DNA of 64,000 bases from Pelecanus crispus (taxonomy: Eukaryota > Chordata > Aves > Pelecaniformes > Pelecanidae). Position 1 is the first letter of the stretch. The number at the start of each line of letters is the position of its first letter. A program made the translations under genes and the position numbers. A model generated the notes under the pieces. That model worked only from the letters and a program-made list of their open reading frames with translations. It did no database searches and had not been told where the DNA came from. This document shows, piece by piece, positions 62,001 to 64,000 of the stretch. The stretch lies in the NCBI RefSeq assembly GCF_030463565.1, contig NC_134649.1, positions 34,373,044 to 34,437,043 on the forward strand. Direction: 5' to 3'.

Positions 62001-63736
62001 TGAGAGGGCTCTACAAGTGTGGCTGCTGGAGGAGGACAGAGAGAAGCTCAGATGGAAAGGTCTGTCTGTGTTAGAAAACAGTGCACAACAGCAGAAGAGC
62101 TGTGTGCAGCAGTCTGGAGGAGGAGCAAAGCAGACAAATATGCCACCTTTTTCACAGGAGGCAGCAGAGCTGTAGGGCATGCAAGGCCCATCTGACTGAC
62201 AGTCACCAGCCCCTAGGGAAAAAAAAAAAAAAAAGAGGAAAAATGCTTCCTCTCCCTGAAATAAGAGCAAAGTAAAGAGCCCTACATGAGCATCAGATGC
62301 TTAGCAGAAGCTGCCAGCATCGTCTGTGTGGGAAGGTCACATGGGGCGGTCAGGAATGCACATTTTCTTAGTGTTCTCCAGCACATCCCTGATAAAACCT
62401 CTCACTTGTATAGTGGCTTCTGGGCGGTTAGTCTGTGACTTGATTCTAGCACAAGTCGTCCATGTCTTGTACGAGTACAAAACCTCCATGTGCCTCTGAT
62501 TACAATGCAGGCAATAGCACCAAACATGAAGATAGGATCGCAGCTAAGCCCTCTTTGGCCCTCTGCCATGGGGGCACTTACAAATAGGTCAGCTTAGGAC
62601 AGAATTCCTGTTCTTGCAAATATCACAGGTGTTCCATCACCCTTTGATCCCAGTTTTCAGTGTGGAAAGCAAGTACGTTGCTGCTGGGGCAATGATCTCT
62701 AACTCTTGGGCTACCTCCCTCCCAAAGCAAATGAGTGAGACACTCACAGGCCATACAGAAATGTATAGGTGGCAAGACTAGACAGAAGGGCTGGAAACCT
62801 AAATTCATTGTCAGAATCTGAGCTACTACACAAGGAGCTGTGATGGGGAAAACACAGCAGAAATACTGTTTTCCTATTTCCATAGGGGATAGATGCAACT
62901 GCTCCCTCTAAACACACCCATACCTTTCAGGTGTGCTGGGAGAAGTGGTTGGACTCTACGGCTAAGTTCACCATGGTTCCTGATACCAACTTCTGTGACA
63001 TTATTGTGCCCACAATGAACACAGTCCGAATGGCCCATCTGCTGGAGCTGTTGCTCACCAACCGTAAGCCAGTACGTGCCCAGCCTCGTCTTTGATTTTT
63101 TTATTCAACCTTGTTCTCTTCAACAGGGGCACCTTTTCCTCTCCCAGTGCAGTCAGAACCTAACAGCTACCTGATACTTTGAGATTATTTCCCACTCTCA
63201 TGGATTTGTATTTCTCTGCTCAAAAGCTGTGCCTAAGCAGCAAGAGTCCTCCGTTCAGTCCCCAGGCACCGTGCCAGTGCCCCAAAGGAATTATCAACAC
63301 TCAGTTTTCAAATGCAGCAATAGCTAGATAGCCCATCACCATCCCTCTCTACCTGTTTCCTAAGGTTCCATTTCATACTTCTCTGGTTGGATTCCTTCCA
63401 CACCAAGAGATCTGTTGAACAGCTGTCCTTACTGAAGAAACGAGCCTTCTGTCCTCTTCCAGTGTTTGAATGCTTAAGTGAGCGGTAACCTGCATTTCCC
63501 CCAGCAAATGTCAGAGAGCTGGGAAACACAAACTGTATGCCTATGGTTATGCTGCATTGCTGATTGCACTTCTAGGTTCTCTGCATTGGTCCCACTGGTA
63601 CAGGGAAGACTGTCACAATTACGGACAAGCTTTTGAAGAACTTGCCTCTCAGATACATCACACACTTCCTGATGTTTTCAGCACGCACCTCTGCTAACCA
63701 AACCCAGGATCTCATTGACAGCAAACTGGATAAGAG
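19823..63736 (+). CDS. DNAH1: Dynein axonemal heavy chain 1, 5' half (42 exons, continues past the window edge)
   Basis: This gene encodes the heavy chain of an axonemal inner-arm dynein, the ATP-driven microtubule motor that bends motile cilia and sperm flagella. Family knowledge: human DNAH1 is about 4265 residues, and its loss causes malformed sperm flagella. Joining the 42 exons listed below gives 2234 codons plus 2 nt with no stop, and intron phase agrees at every junction. The order is N-terminal tail (about residues 1-900), linker region (about 900-1480), AAA1 (Walker A GPAGTGKT at 1541-1548, Walker B CFDEFNR near 1591), AAA2 (Walker A GPAGSGKT at 1822-1829) and the start of AAA3 (Walker A GPTGTGKT at 2186-2193). 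Near-colinear similarity to DNAH1 rather than other DNAH paralogues, as I recall the human protein, supports the symbol, including the N-terminal stretches [12 protein letters not shown] and [14 protein letters not shown]. All donors are GT except the last, which is GC. Introns longer than 300 bp not mentioned elsewhere contain nothing I recognise. Confidence 0.95.
20371..20490 (+). repeat. 63-bp tandem duplication abutting the CR1 5' end
   Basis: A unit beginning atccacattttgagctgaca occurs at 20371 and again at 20434, so the period is 63 bp. The copies are almost identical through the ggtcaaccag at 20427 and 20490, with one t/a difference near the end. The second copy runs directly into the CR1 reading frame. 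Confidence 0.9.
20490..21784 (+). pseudogene. CR1 LINE copy in DNAH1 intron 1, reverse transcriptase ORF broken by one TGA
   Basis: A 5'-truncated CR1 non-LTR retrotransposon lies in the sense orientation within intron 1. One frame reads through the reverse transcriptase core: [48 protein letters not shown] and the catalytic FADDTKL box. A TGA at 20956-20958 follows (LDRLD-stop-WAAANC, probably a CGA deaminated to TGA). The same frame then continues to 21675 with [13 protein letters not shown], the thumb region and [16 protein letters not shown]. The 3' UTR ends in the ATTCTATGATTCTATGA octamer repeats typical of CR1. Apart from the stop I saw no frameshift, so it is fairly young. Confidence 0.92.
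22002..22074 (+). CDS. DNAH1: DNAH1 coding exon 2 (residues 72-95)
   Basis: This small exon lies between ctgcatttcag and G|gtaaat and encodes [20 protein letters not shown] followed by HTPK. It matches the conserved DNAH1 segment with LLRQADL. It begins in phase 0 and ends in phase 1, fitting both neighbours. It is too short to appear as a long ORF. Confidence 0.87.
24140..24285 (+). mobile_element. MIR-like SINE relic in DNAH1 intron 2
   Basis: The stretch agacagtaacttgcccacaa, then agctgggaacagaacagagc and gtgccctacctcctgataag, follows the MIR-type pattern 'taacttgcccaaggtcacacag...agctgggaatagaaccc...'. It is strongly diverged. Confidence 0.55.
24526..24700 (+). CDS. DNAH1: DNAH1 coding exon 3 (residues 96-153)
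   Basis: The exon lies between ctcttag and AG|gtaagt. It reads [20 protein letters not shown] and ends in a [13 protein letters not shown] stretch typical of the DNAH1 N-terminus. It starts in phase 1 and ends in phase 2. Confidence 0.92.
24822..25154. mobile_element. Possible hAT-type DNA transposon relic in intron 3
   Basis: The left end cagtggtctccgaagtgggg followed by ggtgcgc resembles the terminal repeat of non-autonomous hAT elements. The right end ggggtgcacaatcaaaaagt followed by ggag resembles a degraded inverse terminus. A T-rich interior and a CR1 tail lie between. No intact inverted repeat or target duplication is visible, so this is tentative. Confidence 0.35.
25008..25068 (+). 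mobile_element. CR1 LINE terminal fragment in intron 3
   Basis: The sequence actggactagaagctcactg followed by tagatcccttccaactgaac and attctgttctat is the end of a CR1 3' UTR. Only about 60 bp remain. It sits inside the possible hAT relic described separately. Confidence 0.65.
25209..25365 (+). CDS. DNAH1: DNAH1 coding exon 4 (residues 154-206)
   Basis: The exon lies between aaaacag and AAG|gtaaga. It encodes [20 protein letters not shown], then DSNQLMPRH and [10 protein letters not shown], all recognisable DNAH1 tail landmarks. It ends in phase 0. Confidence 0.93.
25901..26033 (+). CDS. DNAH1: DNAH1 coding exon 5 (residues 207-250)
   Basis: The exon lies between ggctttttag and ATG|gtaaag. 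It encodes [20 protein letters not shown], then the invariant-looking [14 protein letters not shown]. It ends in phase 1. Confidence 0.94.
27567..27728 (+). CDS. DNAH1: DNAH1 coding exon 6 (residues 251-304)
   Basis: The exon lies between tttctctcag and CAAG|gtgtgt. It encodes [20 protein letters not shown], then [20 protein letters not shown]. It starts and ends in phase 1. Confidence 0.94.
28252..28504 (+). CDS. DNAH1: DNAH1 coding exon 7 (residues 305-388)
   Basis: The exon lies between aatttcccag and AGAG|gtaaag. It encodes [37 protein letters not shown] and YVDCMPTDG in order. It ends in phase 2. Confidence 0.93.
29748..29905 (+). CDS. DNAH1: DNAH1 coding exon 8 (residues 389-441)
   Basis: The exon lies between cttgtaacag and AAAG|gtacag. 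It encodes [20 protein letters not shown], then [16 protein letters not shown]. It starts in phase 2 and ends in phase 1. Confidence 0.92.
30749..30960 (+). CDS. DNAH1: DNAH1 coding exon 9 (residues 442-512)
   Basis: The exon lies between cggttccag and ACTCAG|gtgagc. It encodes [20 protein letters not shown], then [14 protein letters not shown]. It ends in phase 0. Confidence 0.92.
31505..31615 (+). mobile_element. MIR-like SINE relic in DNAH1 intron 9
   Basis: The stretch gtaccttgtgcagggttaca followed by cagtaaatcagtggcagagg matches the MIR core and tail pattern 'cttgcccagggtcacacag.aa.cagtggcagag'. It is diverged and short. Confidence 0.5.
32169..32467 (+). CDS. DNAH1: DNAH1 coding exon 10 (residues 513-611)
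   Basis: This is the longest exon in the window, between ctgccctag and TACAG|gtaagg. It encodes [20 protein letters not shown] and ends with [16 protein letters not shown]. It starts in phase 0 and ends in phase 2. Confidence 0.93.
33485..33635 (+). CDS. DNAH1: DNAH1 coding exon 11 (residues 612-662)
   Basis: The exon lies between ccactgcag and GAGAAG|gtgaac. It encodes [20 protein letters not shown], then [17 protein letters not shown]. It ends in phase 0. Confidence 0.93.
34219..34412 (+). CDS. DNAH1: DNAH1 coding exon 12 (residues 663-726)
   Basis: The exon lies between ctcttccag and CTAAG|gtaagt. It encodes [20 protein letters not shown], then [20 protein letters not shown]. It ends in phase 2. 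Confidence 0.93.
35764..35989 (+). CDS. DNAH1: DNAH1 coding exon 13 (residues 727-802)
   Basis: The exon lies between tttatttacag and GAGAAT|gtaagt. It encodes [20 protein letters not shown], then [20 protein letters not shown]. It ends in phase 0. Confidence 0.92.
36630..36749 (+). CDS. DNAH1: DNAH1 coding exon 14 (residues 803-842)
   Basis: The exon lies between gtcctcctgaag and CAGGAG|gtaggg. It encodes [20 protein letters not shown]. The pyrimidine tract before the acceptor is modest, but the protein match is clear. It is in phase 0 at both ends. Confidence 0.92.
37527..37609 (+). CDS. DNAH1: DNAH1 coding exon 15 (residues 843-869)
   Basis: This short exon lies between ccctgtgcag and GACAA|gtgagc. 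It encodes [20 protein letters not shown], then TEEDFND. The donor splits a Lys codon (phase 2). Confidence 0.9.
39034..39175 (+). CDS. DNAH1: DNAH1 coding exon 16 (residues 870-917)
   Basis: The exon lies between gtgagtgcag and ATGCAG|gtatta. It encodes [20 protein letters not shown], then the acidic [20 protein letters not shown]. It ends in phase 0. Confidence 0.91.
39766..39860 (+). repeat. A/C-rich low-complexity tract in DNAH1 intron 16
   Basis: A poly-A run is followed by aac, aaac and ccaacc units (accaacaaaaaaaacccacc). It lies about 170 bp upstream of the antisense CR1. Confidence 0.85.
40033..40345 (-). mobile_element. CR1 LINE 3' fragment, antisense in DNAH1 intron 16
   Basis: On the minus strand this reads the CR1 C-terminus ([20 protein letters not shown], then [20 protein letters not shown]) followed by the 3' UTR. 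Its + strand start shows the inverted terminal octamers gaatcatagaatcgtagaat. It is the same subfamily as the copies at 17.3 kb and 20.5-21.8 kb. Confidence 0.92.
40585..40740 (+). CDS. DNAH1: DNAH1 coding exon 17 (residues 918-969)
   Basis: The exon lies between ttcttccag and ACTAAT|gtaagt. It encodes the entry to the linker region: [20 protein letters not shown], then [14 protein letters not shown]. It is in phase 0 at both ends. Confidence 0.91.
41707..41905 (+). CDS. DNAH1: DNAH1 coding exon 18, linker (residues 970-1035)
   Basis: The exon lies between tttcccaag and CCAG|gtacat. It encodes [20 protein letters not shown], then [20 protein letters not shown], a hallmark of the dynein linker domain (DHC_N2). 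It ends in phase 1. Confidence 0.93.
42255..42350. mobile_element. Possible ancient CR1/SINE tail in DNAH1 intron 18
   Basis: The phrases tatatagcccagtggctaga and aacttgaatctgggtcttcc resemble the tails of old amniote CR1-L/MIR-like repeats. No full consensus can be followed. Confidence 0.3.
43758..44011 (+). CDS. DNAH1: DNAH1 coding exon 19, linker (residues 1036-1120)
   Basis: The exon lies between ccctgaaag and GAGAAT|gtgagg. It encodes [20 protein letters not shown], the conserved linker motif LRNPGMR.RHW shared by axonemal dyneins. It ends in phase 0. Confidence 0.94.
44904..45116 (+). CDS. DNAH1: DNAH1 coding exon 20, linker (residues 1121-1191)
   Basis: The exon lies between gttccag and ACACAG|gtattg. 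It encodes [20 protein letters not shown], then [18 protein letters not shown]. It is in phase 0 at both ends. Confidence 0.94.
46140..46260 (+). mobile_element. Possible MIR-like SINE relic in DNAH1 intron 20
   Basis: The order gggcaggttccccatacctt, atgcctgaaaatggaggagg, then cttctaacctaa vaguely follows the MIR 3' half ('gggcaagtta...cctcagtttc...aaaatgggga'). This is weak evidence. Confidence 0.25.
46750..46806 (+). repeat. Long pyrimidine tract in DNAH1 intron 20
   Basis: About 55 bp of almost uninterrupted T/C (cttttttt, cttcttttc, tttttttttttt). It ends about 85 bp before the exon 21 acceptor, so it is not the acceptor tract itself. Confidence 0.85.
46893..47057 (+). CDS. DNAH1: DNAH1 coding exon 21, linker (residues 1192-1246)
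   Basis: The exon lies between tcccattag and CCTGAG|gtgtgt. It encodes [20 protein letters not shown], then [13 protein letters not shown], the conserved W...Q..W.YLEPIF linker signature. Confidence 0.94.
47762..47883 (+). CDS. DNAH1: DNAH1 coding exon 22, linker (residues 1247-1286)
   Basis: The exon lies between ctgtttatag and CCCAG|gtaacc. It encodes [20 protein letters not shown], then TKRGAFPR, and ends in phase 2. It is short and obscured in the region by a long minus-strand open frame that is not coding. Confidence 0.93.
48444..48549 (+). CDS. DNAH1: DNAH1 coding exon 23, linker (residues 1287-1322)
   Basis: The exon lies between gtgtttctag and GCACAG|gtaggc. It encodes [20 protein letters not shown], then [12 protein letters not shown], the dynein linker motif FYFLS.DELLEIL. 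Confidence 0.95.
49651..49830 (+). CDS. DNAH1: DNAH1 coding exon 24, linker (residues 1323-1382)
   Basis: The exon lies between cttccattag and CCAGTG|gtaaga. It encodes [20 protein letters not shown], then [20 protein letters not shown]. It is in phase 0 at both ends. Confidence 0.94.
50523..50663 (+). CDS. DNAH1: DNAH1 coding exon 25, linker (residues 1383-1429)
   Basis: The exon lies between a long T-rich tract ending ttttttaag and ACTCAG|gtgtga. It encodes [20 protein letters not shown], then SEALEAGD. Confidence 0.94.
51315..51478 (+). CDS. DNAH1: DNAH1 coding exon 26, linker (residues 1430-1483)
   Basis: The exon lies between ccttacccag and CTCAG|gtagag. It encodes [20 protein letters not shown], then [17 protein letters not shown] and FEWISQLR. 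It ends in phase 2. Confidence 0.94.
51978..52091 (+). CDS. DNAH1: DNAH1 coding exon 27, linker/AAA1 junction (residues 1484-1521)
   Basis: The exon lies between actcatcattag and GACAG|gtaagg. It encodes [20 protein letters not shown], then [17 protein letters not shown]. It starts and ends in phase 2. Confidence 0.95.
52702..52890 (+). CDS. DNAH1: DNAH1 coding exon 28, AAA1 Walker A (residues 1522-1584)
   Basis: The exon lies between tttgttgtag and GCCAG|gtacaa. It carries the main ATPase P-loop GPAGTGKT at 52757-52780, inside the near-invariant dynein context [40 protein letters not shown] follows. AAA1 hydrolysis drives the power stroke, and the lysine and threonine of the P-loop are intact. 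Confidence 0.97.
53964..54069 (+). CDS. DNAH1: DNAH1 coding exon 29, AAA1 Walker B (residues 1585-1620)
   Basis: The exon lies between ccttgtcgag and CAGAGG|gtatgt. It encodes [20 protein letters not shown]. The catalytic Asp-Glu pair (residues 1593-1594) is intact. [15 protein letters not shown] follows. Confidence 0.96.
55146..55259 (+). CDS. DNAH1: DNAH1 coding exon 30, AAA1 (residues 1621-1658)
   Basis: The exon lies between aattttctag and CTGAAG|gtaagg. It encodes [20 protein letters not shown], the universal dynein AAA1 sensor-I region ([14 protein letters not shown]). Confidence 0.97.
55583..55732 (+). CDS. DNAH1: DNAH1 coding exon 31, AAA1 (residues 1659-1708)
   Basis: The exon lies between tatacgtttcag and ACCCAG|gtagat. 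It encodes [20 protein letters not shown], containing the LFRPV arginine motif, then [20 protein letters not shown]. Confidence 0.96.
56218..56304 (+). CDS. DNAH1: DNAH1 coding exon 32, AAA1 (residues 1709-1737)
   Basis: This is an 87-nt exon between gccttttctag and AATGAG|gtaaat. It encodes [20 protein letters not shown], the conserved HYDFG.RA.K motif at the end of AAA1. The intron after it is only 108 bp. Confidence 0.96.
56413..56599 (+). CDS. DNAH1: DNAH1 coding exon 33, AAA1-AAA2 connector (residues 1738-1799)
   Basis: The exon lies between atccttgcag and GATG|gtgagg. It encodes [20 protein letters not shown], then [11 protein letters not shown], and ends in phase 1. The following intron is 115 bp. 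Confidence 0.95.
56715..56806 (+). CDS. DNAH1: DNAH1 coding exon 34, AAA2 Walker A (residues 1800-1830)
   Basis: The exon lies between ctctacag and ACAAAG|gtatgg. It encodes [20 protein letters not shown] and completes the AAA2 P-loop GPAGSGKT at 56780-56803. The human sequence, as I recall it, has Thr where the bird has the second Ala and Ser-Thr where it has Thr-Lys; the core G-K-[S/T] is kept. Confidence 0.95.
57281..57435 (+). CDS. DNAH1: DNAH1 coding exon 35, AAA2 (residues 1831-1881)
   Basis: The exon lies between cttttgcag and GAGTG|gtaaag. It encodes [20 protein letters not shown], then [20 protein letters not shown], the conserved NPK.IT..QLYG motif. The donor splits a Trp codon. 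Confidence 0.95.
59122..59299 (+). CDS. DNAH1: DNAH1 coding exon 36, AAA2 Walker B (residues 1882-1941)
   Basis: The exon lies between cctcctttcag and ACAGAG|gtaact. It encodes [20 protein letters not shown], then [18 protein letters not shown], the D.W.ENMN.VLDDN.KLCL signature of axonemal dynein AAA2. Confidence 0.96.
59585..59779 (+). CDS. DNAH1: DNAH1 coding exon 37, AAA2 (residues 1942-2006)
   Basis: The exon lies between gcaatttccag and CTCAAG|gtgagc. It encodes [20 protein letters not shown], then [17 protein letters not shown], the [11 protein letters not shown] motif common to dyneins. Confidence 0.96.
60434..60553 (+). CDS. DNAH1: DNAH1 coding exon 38, AAA2 C-terminal part (residues 2007-2046)
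   Basis: The exon lies between tccttacag and ATTGAG|gtagga. It encodes [20 protein letters not shown], then [20 protein letters not shown]. It is in phase 0 at both ends. Confidence 0.92.
61170..61328 (+). CDS. DNAH1: DNAH1 coding exon 39, AAA2-AAA3 connector (residues 2047-2099)
   Basis: The exon lies between ggttctcag and GAAAAG|gtgtgt. It encodes [20 protein letters not shown], the conserved F..IWS.G dynein motif, followed by FSLWLREKM. Confidence 0.94.
61625..61729 (+). CDS. DNAH1: DNAH1 coding exon 40, connector (residues 2100-2134)
   Basis: The exon lies between attcccacag and AGGGAG|gtaaaa. It encodes [20 protein letters not shown] and an acidic tail, [14 protein letters not shown]. 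It is in phase 0 at both ends. Confidence 0.92.
62931..63071 (+). CDS. DNAH1: DNAH1 coding exon 41, AAA3 start (residues 2135-2181)
   Basis: The exon lies between tacctttcag and AAGCCA|gtacgt. It encodes [20 protein letters not shown], then [13 protein letters not shown], the IIVPT.{3,4}V motif that precedes the AAA3 P-loop in dyneins. Confidence 0.94.
63576..63736 (+). CDS. DNAH1: DNAH1 coding exon 42, AAA3 Walker A (residues 2182-2234), GC donor
   Basis: The exon follows ttgcacttctag and carries the AAA3 P-loop GPTGTGKT at 63588-63611, then [20 protein letters not shown]. It ends AAGAG|gcaagt, a GC-type donor that fits phase 2. No GT donor in that position would preserve the conserved KLDKR continuation. 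The next exon is outside the window. Confidence 0.9.
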
Positions 63737-64000
63737 GCAAGTTTCCTTTCTGTGTTTGCAAAGGCAATATCCCTGAGCTCAGTGTTCCTATCAGTTTGGC
63801 CATTTAGTTTCAGCCCAAGACCTGAAGGGGCCCCAAGCACGTACAGCTGTGGATAACAAATAGGACACAGAGCAAATCTGAGCTGGGATTGTGAGAGCCA
63901 GTAATAACTTGATACAATGGCAAGAAACTGAGAAGGATTAGTGAGGGTCTGTAAAAGTTGCTTCAATTCTAGTTATTCCAGAAATACTACATTTCACAGC

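Overview
The window is vertebrate nuclear DNA, almost certainly from a bird. The evidence is several CR1 LINE 3' ends with the typical ATTCTATG-type terminal repeats, an avian-type endogenous retroviral LTR, compact introns, and a multi-exon gene with phase-consistent GT-AG introns whose protein reads as an axonemal dynein heavy chain. The bird assignment rests on repeats recognised by eye; no search was run.

Layout. 1-14.1 kb is apparently gene-free: a GGGA microsatellite (236-313), an old CR1 tail (about 1800-1998), a solo LTR (4085-about 4550), small tandem duplications and a possible conserved non-coding block near 8.1-8.3 kb. A run of 30 C lies at 13226-13255. A degenerate GGTGGCGGCTCTG-like minisatellite runs into a dense CpG island (about 14.1-15.1 kb), which is the best promoter candidate for the gene downstream. 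From 15.1 to 19.8 kb there is non-coding sequence with one more CR1 tail (about 17331-17577) and a 29-bp tandem duplication.

From 19823 to the right edge the + strand carries the 5' half of DNAH1 (dynein axonemal heavy chain 1). I could place 42 consecutive coding exons (6704 nt, 2234 codons plus 2 nt). Reading phase is maintained across every junction. They cover the unique N-terminal tail, the linker region, AAA1 and AAA2 complete, and the start of AAA3 up to its Walker A motif. The last donor in the window (after 63736) is GC rather than GT. The remaining roughly 2000 residues (rest of AAA3, AAA4, stalk, AAA5, AAA6 and C-terminal region) lie outside the window to the right. Introns hold a large CR1 copy with a reverse transcriptase reading frame broken by one TGA (intron 1), MIR-like SINE relics, a probable hAT-type relic carrying a CR1 tail (intron 3) and a minus-strand CR1 fragment (intron 16).

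The only functional protein-coding gene I can support is DNAH1, an inner-arm dynein motor of motile cilia and sperm flagella. I found no convincing novel biological system. The items most worth a second look are the GC-AG intron, the transposon-dense intron 3, the 63-bp tandem duplication at the CR1 5' junction, and the unresolved promoter and first exon.
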